A stretch of DNA of 64,000 nucleotides from Sphingopyxis sp. CCNWLW2 (GCF_037095755.1 NZ_JBAWKJ010000001.1:871001-935000), one strand, 5' to 3'; numbered from the stretch's first letter, positions 51,267-60,149 are shown. Translations and numbers: made by a program. Notes: a model not told the origin generated them from the sequence alone.

Positions 51267-52811
51267 ATGACCCGTCCAGTCATCCATATCCTGCGCTTAC
51301 TGAAATGGGGCCGCATTCTCGCGCGCCACGGGGCGCTGCGCGGAATCGAAGCTGCGCCCGAAACGCCGGCGGGGGTGAAGCGCCTGTGCCGGATCGCACG
51401 ACTGGGCACAATCCAGCCGAAAATCCCCGACTATGCCACCGCATTTCAGGCGATCGGCCCCGCCGCGGTGAAACTCGGCCAGACGCTCGCGACGCGCCCC
51501 GACCTCGTCGGCGAGGAAGCGGCGCGCAATTTGCTGAGCCTGCAGGACGCCCTCGCCCCGGTCGGCTTCGACCGCATCAAGCAGGAAATCGAAGCGGTCT
51601 TCGAAACGCCGCTCGAAAACCTCTACAGCGAATTCGATCCCGAGCCCGTCGGATCGGCCTCGATCGCGCAGGTCCACCGCGCGGTCACCACCGACGGCCG
51701 CAAGGTCGCGGTAAAAGTCCGCCGCCCCGGCATCGACAAGCAATTCGCGCGCGACATCGACACCTATGAATGGGCGGCGGCGCATCTCGAGGCGCTCGGC
51801 GGCGAAGCGACGCGCCTGCGCCCGCGCGAAGTGATCGCCAATTTCCGCCGCTGGACCTTGCGCGAGCTCGATCTGCGCCGCGAGGCCGCCTCGGCATCCG
51901 AGCTTGCCGACGCGATGGTTGGCGTCCCGACCTATCAGGTTCCCGCGATCGACTGGGACCGCACCGCGAGCCGCGTGATGACGCTCGACTGGATCGACGG
52001 CATCAAGATCTCGCACCGCGAGCAGCTGATCGCCGCGGGGCACGACATGGAGACATTGTCGGCGAACCTCGTCAACGCCTTCCTGCGGCAAGCCATTGCG
52101 GAAGGCTTTTTCCACGCCGACATGCACCAGGGCAATTTGTTCGTGAAGGCCGACGGGACGATCGCCGCGGTGGACTTTGGGATCATGGGGCGGATCAACC
52201 GGCAGGCGCGCTACTGGCTCGCCGAAATCCTCTATGGCCTGACCACGGGCAATTATCGCCGCGTCGCCGAGATCCATTTCGAGGCGCAATATGTGCCCGA
52301 TTATCACAATGTCGAGGAGTTCGCGACGGCGCTCCGCGCGGTCGGCGAGCCGATGCGCGGCAAGCCGGTGAGCGAGCTCAGCGTCGGGCAGATGCTCGAC
52401 GGGCTGTTCGCGATCACGCGCGATTTCGACATGCAGACGCAGCCGCACCTGCTGCTCCTCCAGAAAACGATGGTGATGGTCGAGGGCGTCGCGACGATGC
52501 TGAACCCCAAGATCAACATGTGGAACGTCTCGGGCCCGTTCGTCAGCGAATGGATCCGCGACGAACTCGGTCCCGAGGCCGCGCTCGCCGACGGTTTGCG
52601 CGAACAGGGCAAGACGCTGGCGCTGATCCCCGACATCATCCGCCGCCTCGACGCGCAATTGCCGAAGCCGGGCGCCGCGCCGCCCGCGCCGCCGCTGCCC
52701 GAGATTCCGCTGATGTGGGACGTGGGCGAGAAAAAGCGCTGGTGGCGCTATGCGCTCACCGCGCTCGCGGGCGCCGCGGCGGGCGCCGCGCTTCTGAACT
52801 GGTTTGGCTGA
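51267..52811 (+). CDS. ubiB: Ubiquinone biosynthesis regulatory protein kinase UbiB
   Basis: A 514-residue ABC1/ADCK/UbiB atypical kinase-like ATPase needed for ubiquinone synthesis. The KxGQ motif is in AAVKLGQTLATRPDLV (about 69-72), followed by GSASIAQVHRA, VAVKVRRPGI, ADMHQGNLFV and AVDFGIMGRI. The C-terminal hydrophobic segment WWRYALTALAGAAAGAALLNWFG anchors it in the membrane. Its ribosome binding sequence lies in a palindromic repeat, so translation may be dampened by the hairpin. Confidence 0.97.
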   Translation: MTRPVIHILRLLKWGRILARHGALRGIEAAPETPAGVKRLCRIARLGTIQPKIPDYATAFQAIGPAAVKLGQTLATRPDLVGEEAARNLLSLQDALAPVGFDRIKQEIEAVFETPLENLYSEFDPEPVGSASIAQVHRAVTTDGRKVAVKVRRPGIDKQFARDIDTYEWAAAHLEALGGEATRLRPREVIANFRRWTLRELDLRREAASASELADAMVGVPTYQVPAIDWDRTASRVMTLDWIDGIKISHREQLIAAGHDMETLSANLVNAFLRQAIAEGFFHADMHQGNLFVKADGTIAAVDFGIMGRINRQARYWLAEILYGLTTGNYRRVAEIHFEAQYVPDYHNVEEFATALRAVGEPMRGKPVSELSVGQMLDGLFAITRDFDMQTQPHLLLLQKTMVMVEGVATMLNPKINMWNVSGPFVSEWIRDELGPEAALADGLREQGKTLALIPDIIRRLDAQLPKPGAAPPAPPLPEIPLMWDVGEKKRWWRYALTALAGAAAGAALLNWFG

Positions 52812-52920
52812 TCCTCGTTCATCGGGCCGGGAAGAGCTGGTTACCGGACATTTACCTTAAATCGTTAAGCGCGGACCTCGACCAACCCCGGACGCGAAAT
52901 CCGGACAGAACCGAGGTTCC

Positions 52921-54045
52921 ATGCGCCACGACACCCTGATTGCCGACAAGATCCTGCCGGTCGATGCGCTGCCTCTCGAGGTGGCGGTCGTGGTGCCGAC
53001 GCTCAACGAAGCCGCCAATGTCGAGAAACTGATCGAAAAACTCTCGGTCGTGCTCGCGGGGCGCGGCTGGGAAGTCGTCTTCGTCGACGACAATTCGCCC
53101 GACGGAACGAGCGCGCTGGTGCGCCGCATCGGCCGCGGATCGCGGCACGTGCGCATCGTCCAGCGCGTCGGCCGCCGCGGCCTGTCGTCGGCGGTGGTCG
53201 AGGGCATATTGGCGACCGCCGCGCCCGTCATCGCGGTGATGGACGGCGACCTCCAGCATAGCGAGGATGCGTTGCCGCGGCTGATCGATGCGATCGCCGG
53301 CGGCGCCGATATCGCGGTCGGCACGCGCTATGTCGCGGGCGGCGGGATCGGCGACTGGGACAAGGACCGCGCGCGGATGAGCCGTCTCGCCACGCGCGCC
53401 GGACAGATCGCGCTCGGCACCGACGTGTCCGATCCGATGAGCGGCTTTTTCGCGGTGCGCCGCGACGCGTTCGAACGCGCGCTGCCGCGCCTCTCGGCGA
53501 TCGGGTTCAAGATATTGATCGACCTATTGGCGTCGAGCCCGGCGCCGCTGAAGGTCGCCGAAATCCCCTATCAATTCCGCACCCGCGAGGCCGGCGAAAG
53601 CAAGATCGGCGCGCGCGTGATCGCCGAATATGCCGAGCTGATCGCCGACAAGACGATCGGGCGCTTCGTGCCCGTGCGGTTGCTCAAATTCCTGATGGTC
53701 GGCGGGCTCGGCGTGTTCGTCCACCTCGCCGTGCTGCGCACGATCCTTGGCACCGGCAGCGCCTTTGTCACCGCGCAGACGAGCGCTGTGATGACCGCAA
53801 TCGCGTTCAACTTCTTCCTCAACAACAGCTTCACCTACGCCGACCGCAAGCTCAAAGGCTGGCGGCTCGTCGGCGGCCTTGCGAGCTTCTATGCGATTTC
53901 GGCGCTCGGCGCGGTCGCCAATATCGGCATCGGCACGTGGATGGCGGGGCATGACGAGCGCTGGTGGGTCGCCGGGGTTGCGGGCGTGCTGGTCGGCGCG
54001 ATCTGGAACTTCGCGATGTCGTCGGCGCTGACGTGGCGCAAATGA
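52921..54045 (+). CDS. Polyprenyl-phosphate glycosyltransferase fused to GtrA domain
   Basis: A 374-residue protein. Residues about 20-230 are a GT2 family dolichol-phosphate-mannose-synthase-like enzyme: VVPTLNEAANV, VDDNSPDGT, MDGDLQHSED and DPMSGFFAVRR. Residues about 250-374 are a GtrA-like four-helix membrane domain starting LLKFLMVGGLGVFVHLAVL. Such enzymes charge polyprenyl phosphate with a sugar that is then flipped. ATGA overlap with the next polytopic gene suggests that it supplies the transferase or flipping partner. Confidence 0.92.
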   Translation: MRHDTLIADKILPVDALPLEVAVVVPTLNEAANVEKLIEKLSVVLAGRGWEVVFVDDNSPDGTSALVRRIGRGSRHVRIVQRVGRRGLSSAVVEGILATAAPVIAVMDGDLQHSEDALPRLIDAIAGGADIAVGTRYVAGGGIGDWDKDRARMSRLATRAGQIALGTDVSDPMSGFFAVRRDAFERALPRLSAIGFKILIDLLASSPAPLKVAEIPYQFRTREAGESKIGARVIAEYAELIADKTIGRFVPVRLLKFLMVGGLGVFVHLAVLRTILGTGSAFVTAQTSAVMTAIAFNFFLNNSFTYADRKLKGWRLVGGLASFYAISALGAVANIGIGTWMAGHDERWWVAGVAGVLVGAIWNFAMSSALTWRK

Positions 54046-55157
54046 TGGCGAGCGCGCCGGGCTGGAACCGCTTCGCCGGGGTTTCGCGCCCCGTCGCGGC
54101 GGTGGTTCTGGGTCTGCTGGCGCTGCTGATGGTCTGGGGCGCGGCGGGCGGCGTCGGCGGCGAGCATGTCGCGATCGCAAAACCCACGTCGGCGCAATTC
54201 GACGGCCTCGTCGGCGACCATGCGCTCTACGCGCGCATCGTGGCGCGGGTCGAAGCGGGCGAATCCTATTACGCCGCCGCCGCCGACGAACACCGCGCCG
54301 GCAACTATCCACTGCGCCCCTTTGTCGCCGTTCGCCTGCCGACGCTTGCCTATATCGTCGCGGCACTCGGCGAGCAGAAGGCGATGCTTCTCTTCCTCGT
54401 CATCGGCGGCGCGGCCATCCTTGCCTGGTATCGGCGGCTGCGGACCGAGCCCGGGCTCCCCCGCACCGCCGCGGTCGGCGCGCTGTTCGTCGCGGCGAAC
54501 CTGACGCAACTCGCCGCGCGCGAATGGCTGTTCATTCACGAAGCCGCGGCGGGCGCGCTCCTCGCACTCGCACTCGCGCTGTATCGCCCCGCCCGCCCGT
54601 GGTGGGCCATGGCGATCGTCGCCGCCGCGCTCGCGATCCGCGAGACGATACTTCCCGTCGCGATGCTGTTCGGGCTTTTCGCGCTGATCGACCGCGACTG
54701 GCGCGCGGCGGCAGGGTGGCTGGCGATCGGGCTATGCTTCGCGGCGGGCCTCGGCGCGCATATCGCGGCGCTGGCGGCGGTCACGACCGCAGCCGACGCG
54801 GCGAGTCAGGGCTGGAACGGACAGGGCGGCTGGACCGCCTATCTGTCGTTCGTCCAAGCGTCGTCGCTGCTGCGTTTCTTCGCGGGATGGATCGGCGCGT
54901 TGCTGGTGCCGCTCGCGCTGCTCGGCTGGGCGGCATGGCGCTCGCGCCTCGGGCTTGCCGTGCTGCTAATCCAGCTCGGCTATGCGGCGCTGTTGATGCT
55001 CTTTGCGCGGCCCGCCAATTTCTATTGGGCGATGCTCATCACGCCGACATTGTTCGTCGGCCTCACCTTCGCACCCGCCGCGCTGACCGCGTTGGTGCAA
55101 TCGTTGCGACGGCCGATGCGCGCGAGTCCCGCTGCCGCCATTGAGGCGTCCGCTTGA
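54042..55157 (+). CDS. Polytopic membrane protein, possible glycosyltransferase-like partner
   Basis: A 371-residue protein with about nine hydrophobic helices. It starts MMASAPGWNRFAGVSRPV; an exposed loop near residues 45-95 carries FDGLVGDHALYARIVARVEAGESYYAAAADEHRAGNYPLRPF. This pattern, an early loop with acidic residues, recalls bacterial GT-C membrane glycosyltransferases, but the catalytic Asp motif is not certain. Coupled to the GT2-GtrA gene by ATGA. Likely job: transfer of a polyprenyl-linked sugar outside the cytoplasm. Confidence 0.65.
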   Translation: MMASAPGWNRFAGVSRPVAAVVLGLLALLMVWGAAGGVGGEHVAIAKPTSAQFDGLVGDHALYARIVARVEAGESYYAAAADEHRAGNYPLRPFVAVRLPTLAYIVAALGEQKAMLLFLVIGGAAILAWYRRLRTEPGLPRTAAVGALFVAANLTQLAAREWLFIHEAAAGALLALALALYRPARPWWAMAIVAAALAIRETILPVAMLFGLFALIDRDWRAAAGWLAIGLCFAAGLGAHIAALAAVTTAADAASQGWNGQGGWTAYLSFVQASSLLRFFAGWIGALLVPLALLGWAAWRSRLGLAVLLIQLGYAALLMLFARPANFYWAMLITPTLFVGLTFAPAALTALVQSLRRPMRASPAAAIEASA

Positions 55158-55201
55158 ACTGAAACGCGGAAGCGCATAACTGATGCGCGAAGGAGACGGC
55201 G

Positions 55202-55255
55202 ATGAATCAAACCCAGTCGATCGCCGCCCGTTCGGGGCAGGCCAGCCACCGCTGA
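55202..55255 (+). CDS. Putative 17-residue leader ORF coupled to coaBC
   Basis: An ORF of 18 codons encoding MNQTQSIAARSGQASHR. It has a much better ribosome binding sequence (GAAGGAGACGGCG directly before ATG 55202) than coaBC, and its TGA shares one base with the coaBC ATG (TGATG at 55253-55257). This is the geometry of translational coupling. Composition is hydrophilic with no signal or domain. Too short to be certain; coupling to coaBC is inferred from layout. Confidence 0.5.
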   Translation: MNQTQSIAARSGQASHR

Positions 55256-56622
55256 TGTCCTCGCCGCGCATCCTCCTGATCATCGGCGGCGGTATCGCCG
55301 CCTATAAATCGATCGAACTCGTCCGCCTGCTCCGCAAGGCGGGCTATGTCGTGCGCTGTGTCATCACGCGCGCGGGCGAGCAGTTCGTAACGCCGCTGAC
55401 GCTCGCGGCGCTTAGCGAGAACAAGGTCTACACCAATCTCTTCGATCTCAAGGACGAGGTCGAGATGGGACATATCCAACTGAGCCGCGAGGCCGATCTG
55501 GTCGTTGTCGCGCCCGCGACCGCCGACCTGCTCGCGAAGATGGCGGCGGGCATTGCCGACGATCTCGCGACCACATTGCTGCTCGCGACCGACAAGCCGG
55601 TGCTCGCGGCGCCCGCGATGAATGTGCGGATGTGGCTGCACGCCGCGACGCGCCGCAACATCGCGACCTTGCGCGGCGACGGCGTGACCGTGATGGAGCC
55701 CGACGAGGGCGAGATGGCGTGCGGCGAATATGGCCCCGGGCGGCTGCCCGAACCGGAGGCCATCAAGGATGCGATCGACGCCGCGCTTTCTTCTCCCCTC
55801 CCGCTTGCGGGAGGGGTCGGGGGAGGGGCTGTCTCGTCGTCAGTCTTACCATTAGACGACGCTCGCTCGTCAGCAAACATGCCCTCCCCTAACCCCTCCC
55901 GCCAGCGGGAGGGGGACTTGAGCGGCCAGCCCGACTTCGCCGACGAAAATCACCGCCCGCTGTACGGCCGCCGCATCCTGATCACCGCCGGCCCGACGCA
56001 CGAGCCGATCGACCCGGTGCGGTACATCGCCAATCGGTCGAGCGGAAAGCAAGGCTTTGCGATCGCCGCAGCCGCCGCCGAGGCGGGCGCCGAAGTGCTG
56101 CTGATCGCCGGCCCCGTCCCGCTCCCGACCCCGCCCGGCGTGATCCGCGTCGATGTCGAGACCGCGGTCGAGATGGCCGCCGAAGTGGCTGAGGGCCTGC
56201 CGGTCGATGCCGCGATCATGGTCGCCGCAGTCGCCGACTGGCGCGCCGCCGACACTGCCGCGCAAAAGATCAAGAAGGACGGCAGCGGGCAGGTTCCGCC
56301 GCTCGCACTCGCCGAAAATCCCGACATCCTCGCCGGCCTCGCCAAATCGCCCGAACGCCCGAAACTGTTGATCGGTTTTGCCGCCGAAACCAACGACGTG
56401 ATCGCGCATGCCGAGGCCAAGCTCGCGCGCAAGGGATGCGACTGGATCGTCGCGAACGACGTTTCGGCCGACCCGATGGGCGGCGAAAACAACCGGGTGC
56501 ATATCGTTAGCAAAACCGGCGTAGACAGCTGGGACCGGCTGCCCAAGCAGGCCGTCGCCCGCAAATTGATGGAAAAGATCGCCGATGAGCTCGAAAAACG
56601 CGCACCCCTTGAAAGAGATTGA
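55255..56622 (+). CDS. coaBC: Bifunctional CoaBC (phosphopantothenoylcysteine decarboxylase / phosphopantothenate--cysteine ligase)
   Basis: A 455-residue enzyme for two steps of coenzyme A synthesis. CoaC flavoprotein domain (1-178): [21 protein letters not shown], the His in [13 protein letters not shown], and APAMNVRMW. CoaB ligase domain (about 235-455): [27 protein letters not shown], the [13 protein letters not shown] motif and KIKKDG. Between them lie about 45 residues (180-222) of Pro/Ser/Gly-rich sequence encoded by a palindromic DNA repeat, absent from the usual short linker. ATG 55255 is supported by overlap with the leader ORF. dut overlaps its end by 38 bases. Confidence 0.95.
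   Translation: MSSPRILLIIGGGIAAYKSIELVRLLRKAGYVVRCVITRAGEQFVTPLTLAALSENKVYTNLFDLKDEVEMGHIQLSREADLVVVAPATADLLAKMAAGIADDLATTLLLATDKPVLAAPAMNVRMWLHAATRRNIATLRGDGVTVMEPDEGEMACGEYGPGRLPEPEAIKDAIDAALSSPLPLAGGVGGGAVSSSVLPLDDARSSANMPSPNPSRQREGDLSGQPDFADENHRPLYGRRILITAGPTHEPIDPVRYIANRSSGKQGFAIAAAAAEAGAEVLLIAGPVPLPTPPGVIRVDVETAVEMAAEVAEGLPVDAAIMVAAVADWRAADTAAQKIKKDGSGQVPPLALAENPDILAGLAKSPERPKLLIGFAAETNDVIAHAEAKLARKGCDWIVANDVSADPMGGENNRVHIVSKTGVDSWDRLPKQAVARKLMEKIADELEKRAPLERD
55793..55918 (+). repeat. Palindromic repeat element inserted in frame within coaBC
   Basis: Two 34-base arms in inverted orientation (left 55793-55826, right 55883-55916), each itself containing a CCCCTCCCGC hairpin, flank about 56 bases of unrelated sequence. 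It spans 126 bases, a multiple of three, and keeps the coaBC frame open. Right-arm flank GGGGGACTT matches the repeat before ubiB. This looks like an intergenic repeat that has landed in a tolerant interdomain linker. Confidence 0.88.
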
Positions 56623-57121
56623 AATCGCCATCCAGCGGCTGCCCAACGGCGGCGGCCTGCCCCTGCCCGCCTATGCCAGCGATGGCGCGGCGGGAATGGA
56701 CGTCGTCGCGGCCGAGACGCTGACGCTGCGCCCCGGCGCGCGCCACGCGGTCGCGACCGGCTTCGCGATGGCGATCCCGGCCGGTTATGAGGTGCAAGTG
56801 CGCCCGCGCTCGGGCCTCGCGCTCAAACATGGCGTCACCTGCCTCAACACGCCCGGGACGATCGACAGCGACTATCGCGGCGAAGTGAAGGTGATCCTCG
56901 CGAACCTCGGCGACGAGAGCTTCGAGATCAAACGCGGCGACCGCATCGCCCAGCTCGTCCCCGCCCCCGTCCAGCGCGCGGCCTTTGCCGAAGTCGAGAC
57001 GCTCGACGCTACCGCGCGCGGCGCGGGCGGCTTCGGATCGACCGGGGTCGAGAGCGATGCGGTCGACGAGACTGCGGACACGGCCGGCCTCGCTTCGCTG
57101 TCGGGCATCAAGCTGCGCTGA
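56585..57121 (+). CDS. dut: dUTP diphosphatase
   Basis: A 178-residue trimeric dUTPase that hydrolyses dUTP to dUMP. Motif 1 SDGAAGMDV, motif 2 [12 protein letters not shown], motif 3 [16 protein letters not shown], motif 4 RGDRIAQLV and motif 5 [10 protein letters not shown] are all present, followed by an extra tail of about 28 acidic residues. ATG 56585 overlaps coaBC by 38 bases; a coaBC-dut pair is a widespread arrangement. Confidence 0.97.
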   Translation: MSSKNAHPLKEIEIAIQRLPNGGGLPLPAYASDGAAGMDVVAAETLTLRPGARHAVATGFAMAIPAGYEVQVRPRSGLALKHGVTCLNTPGTIDSDYRGEVKVILANLGDESFEIKRGDRIAQLVPAPVQRAAFAEVETLDATARGAGGFGSTGVESDAVDETADTAGLASLSGIKLR

Positions 57122-57124
57122 CCG

Positions 57125-57874
57125 GTGCTCAGCGACGCCGAACTCGACCGCTATGCCCGCCAGATCATCCTGCCGGCCTTTGGCGGCGCGGGTCAGGCGA
57201 AGCTGAAGGGCGCGCATGTCGCGATTATCGGCGCGGGCGGCATCGGTTGTCCGGCGATCACCTATCTGGCCGCGGCGGGCGTCGGCAAGCTCTCGATCAT
57301 CGACCATGACGTGATCGAGCTGTCGAACCTGCAGCGCCAGCCTTTGTTCACCGATGCCGACATCGGCGCGCGCAAGGCCGATGTCGCCGCCAGCGCGGCA
57401 CGGCGGATCAACCCGCACGTCGATGCCGTCGCGGTCGCCGAACGGCTCGATGACAGCAACGCCGAGGCGCTGCTGGCGGGCGCAAGCCTGATCCTCGACG
57501 GCTGCGACAATTTCGGCACGCGGCTTGCCGTGAACCGCGCCGCCGTCGCGCTGCGCATTCCGCTACTCAGCGCCGCGATCGGCGCCTTCGAGGGGCAGGT
57601 TGCACTGTACGAGGGCTGGCGCGCGGAGTGCGCTTGCTATGCGTGCCTCGTCGGCTCCGATCCCGACCGCGAAGGTATCAACTGCGCCGAAACCGGGGTG
57701 ATGGGTGCGCTCGCGGGGATGATCGGCACGATGGCGGCACTGGAGACGGTGCGCGCGCTGACCGGGCTCGGGTCGTCCTTGACCGGCCAGCTCGCGATCG
57801 TCGATATGCTGGATCGGCGCTGGCGCGAGGTCGGCGTACCGAAGGATCCGCTATGTCCGGTCTGCCGAGCCTGA
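57125..57874 (+). CDS. HesA/MoeB/ThiF family sulfur-carrier adenylyltransferase
   Basis: A 249-residue E1-like enzyme that adenylates the C-terminus of a small sulfur carrier (MoaD- or ThiS-type). It begins LSDAELDRYARQIILPAFGGAGQ, then the ATP loop IIGAGGIGCPAITYLAAAGVG, LSNLQRQPLFTDADIGARKA and DGCDNFGTRLAVNRA, with zinc cysteines in CACYACLVG and CPVCRA. MoeB and ThiF cannot be told apart from sequence alone. GTG start 57125 is three bases after dut; the end overlaps the DsrE-like gene. Confidence 0.92.
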   Translation: MLSDAELDRYARQIILPAFGGAGQAKLKGAHVAIIGAGGIGCPAITYLAAAGVGKLSIIDHDVIELSNLQRQPLFTDADIGARKADVAASAARRINPHVDAVAVAERLDDSNAEALLAGASLILDGCDNFGTRLAVNRAAVALRIPLLSAAIGAFEGQVALYEGWRAECACYACLVGSDPDREGINCAETGVMGALAGMIGTMAALETVRALTGLGSSLTGQLAIVDMLDRRWREVGVPKDPLCPVCRA

Positions 57875-58227
57875 ACATCATCGTCGCGGTCGCCGAGGGG
57901 CGGCGGCTTTACGCCGCGCTCGAAGCGGGAATGGCGGCGGCGGCGCTGGGCCGACCGGTGCGTATCTTCCTGCAGGGCGAGGCGGCCGCGCTGCTGCGCG
58001 ACCCGGTGTCCTTTTCGGGCGACGAGGCGCGCCGCGCCGCGGGCCAGCCCGACCTCGCCTGGCTCGTCGAAGAAGCGATCGCGATGGAAATCGGCCTTTT
58101 CGTCTGCCAGTCGGGCATGGCGCTCGTCGGCATCGCGGCGACTGAACTGGTGCCGCATGTTCGCGCCGCGGGACTGGTCAGCTTTCTTGCCGAGGTCGGC
58201 GCCGACGACCGGTTGATCGTCTACTGA
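57853..58227 (+). CDS. DsrE-family sulfur-relay-like protein
   Basis: A 124-residue protein with the DsrE/DsrF-like fold: LNIIVAVAEGRRLYAALEAGMAAAALGRPVRIFLQGEAAALL, a single cysteine in IGLFVCQSGMALVGI at the position of the reactive Cys of DsrE-like proteins, and LVSFLAEVGADDRLIVY. It overlaps the MoeB/ThiF-like gene by 22 bases, so the two may work together in sulfur transfer. Exact acceptor unknown. Confidence 0.82.
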   Translation: MSGLPSLNIIVAVAEGRRLYAALEAGMAAAALGRPVRIFLQGEAAALLRDPVSFSGDEARRAAGQPDLAWLVEEAIAMEIGLFVCQSGMALVGIAATELVPHVRAAGLVSFLAEVGADDRLIVY

Positions 58228-58230
58228 AAA

Positions 58231-58950
58231 CTATGGATTATCGCAGACCTTGATCGCATCGGGCTCGGGGCGCCTGCCCTCGGGCTCGAAGCGCGCGAGA
58301 TAGCCGCCGGCATGCTGCTTGTCGTCGTACGAGACGAGCTTGTAGCCCACCGCCTCGAACTCGCAGACGAGCAGACGGAAGGGCGTGCCATGCTGCGCGA
58401 TCGGGCGGTCGCCGTCGACGACGAGCACCTGTCCGCCCTTGCGCAGCGCCGGACGCAGCCGCCACAGGAAGGCGTAGGGCTCGCCGATCTCATGATACAT
58501 ATGGACCATGAAGACGCGGTCGAAACTCGCCGCGGGCAGGCGCGGATCGTCGACCGCGCCGAGTTTCAGCGAGACATTGTCGAGCCGCTCGCGCGCAACG
58601 CGATCGGCGAGCCGCTCGATCACATCGGGAATGATGTCCTGCGCGAGGACGCGGCCACCGACGCCGACGCGCTGCGCGAGCCGCACGGTATAATAGCCGT
58701 CGCCCGCGCCGATGTCGGCGACGGTCATGCCGGGGCGGACGTCGGCCGAGTTCATCACGTCCTCGGCCTCGTTGACGCGGTCGCGCGCTTCCTCAGTCGA
58801 CCATTTGGTCGAGACCGTCGGCGCGACCGGCCGGTCGGCGGGCGGAAATTCCCGCGCACTCTCGGCGCGGTCGCTGCCCTCGTCCCACGGCGCGTCGCAG
58901 CCGTTCAGCAGCGGCAGGAGCGCCAGCAGGACGGCCGCCGCGCGCTTCAT
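58231..58950 (-). CDS. Lipoprotein class I SAM-dependent methyltransferase
   Basis: A 239-residue protein with a lipoprotein signal ([21 protein letters not shown], lipobox LLNGC) and a class I methyltransferase fold: VRPGMTVADIGAGDGYYTVRLAQRVG (SAM loop), VLAQDIIPDVIERLADRV, FDRVFMVHMYHEIGEPYAFLWRLRPALRKGGQVLVVDGDR. A SAM enzyme outside the cytoplasm is unexpected; either the signal is not used, or the domain has another role. ATG 58950 shares a base with the prfB TGA, so translation is coupled. Confidence 0.85.
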   Translation of the reverse strand: MKRAAAVLLALLPLLNGCDAPWDEGSDRAESAREFPPADRPVAPTVSTKWSTEEARDRVNEAEDVMNSADVRPGMTVADIGAGDGYYTVRLAQRVGVGGRVLAQDIIPDVIERLADRVARERLDNVSLKLGAVDDPRLPAASFDRVFMVHMYHEIGEPYAFLWRLRPALRKGGQVLVVDGDRPIAQHGTPFRLLVCEFEAVGYKLVSYDDKQHAGGYLARFEPEGRRPEPDAIKVCDNP

Positions 58951-60077
58951 CAGTCGATATCTTCCACTTCGACCTTCTCGCCCGTCACCTTCTGCGACAG
59001 CGCCGCCGCCATGAAGGGGTCGAGCGCGCCGTCGAGCACGTCGGACGGCGCCGTCGAGGTCACGCCGGTGCGCAAATCCTTCACCAGCTGATAGGGCTGG
59101 AGGACATAGGAGCGGATCTGGTGGCCCCAGCCGATCTCGGTCTTCGCCTGATATTCGCCCGATGCCGCGGCTTCGCGCTTCTGGAGCTCGGCTTCGTACA
59201 TGCGCGCCTTCAGCATGCCCATCGCGGTCGCGCGGTTCTTGTGCTGCGACCGGTCGTTCTGGCTGGCGACGACGATGCCCGTCGGTATGTGCGTGATGCG
59301 CACCGCCGAATCGGTCGTGTTGACGTGCTGCCCGCCCGCGCCCGAGGCGCGATAGGTGTCGATCTTGAGGTCGCCTTCGTTGATTTCGATATCGATATTG
59401 TCGTCGATCACCGGATAGACCCACACGCTCGAAAAGCTGGTGTGGCGGCGCGCCGAGCTGTCGTAGGGCGAGATGCGGACGAGGCGGTGGACGCCGCTTT
59501 CGGTCTTCGCATAGCCATAGGCGTTTTCGCCCTTCACCAGCATCGTCGCCGATTTGATGCCCGCCTGTTCGCCCGCCTGATATTCGACCAGTTCGACCTT
59601 GAGCCCGCGCTTTTCGGCCCAGCGGCTGTACATGCGCTGGAGCATTTCGGCCCAGTCCTGGCTTTCGGTGCCGCCGGCGCCCGCATGGACTTCGATATAG
59701 GCATCGTTGGCGTCGGCTTCGCCCGCGAGCAGGGCCTTGATCTTGTCCTCTTCGGCGCGCGCGGCGAGCACGCCGAGCGACGCCACGGCCTCGTCGACCA
59801 TCGCCTCGTCGCCTTCCATCTCAGCCAGCTCGATCAGCTCGGCGGTGTCGGCGCATTCGGTTTCGATCGCGCGCGTCGCGGTGATCGCCTCGTCGAGACG
59901 GCGGCGTTCCCGCATGACTTCCTGCGCCGCCTTCGCGTCGTTCCACAGCGTCGGGTCCTCGACCTTCGCATTGAGTTCGTCGAGCCGGCGCACCGCGCGG
60001 TCCCAGTCGAGGAAACGCCGCAGCAGCGCCAGCGCGGCGCCAATCTTGTCGATATGATCCTGCGCTTCGGCGCGCAT
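58950..60077 (-). CDS. prfB: Peptide chain release factor 2
   Basis: A 375-residue class I release factor for UGA and UAA. GGQ is in [26 protein letters not shown] (about 250), and the stop-codon recognition region reads [15 protein letters not shown], with SPY in place of the SPF of E. coli. The programmed frameshift site of many prfB genes is absent: the frame is continuous through [16 protein letters not shown]. It is followed by the lipoprotein methyltransferase gene. Confidence 0.96.
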   Translation of the reverse strand: MRAEAQDHIDKIGAALALLRRFLDWDRAVRRLDELNAKVEDPTLWNDAKAAQEVMRERRRLDEAITATRAIETECADTAELIELAEMEGDEAMVDEAVASLGVLAARAEEDKIKALLAGEADANDAYIEVHAGAGGTESQDWAEMLQRMYSRWAEKRGLKVELVEYQAGEQAGIKSATMLVKGENAYGYAKTESGVHRLVRISPYDSSARRHTSFSSVWVYPVIDDNIDIEINEGDLKIDTYRASGAGGQHVNTTDSAVRITHIPTGIVVASQNDRSQHKNRATAMGMLKARMYEAELQKREAAASGEYQAKTEIGWGHQIRSYVLQPYQLVKDLRTGVTSTAPSDVLDGALDPFMAAALSQKVTGEKVEVEDID

Positions 60078-60149
60078 GTCCTTGCTCCTGAAATATGTTG
60101 ATCCCGCCCTTACGGCTTCAAGCGCCGCAGGGGAAGGTGGTCCAAGCCG

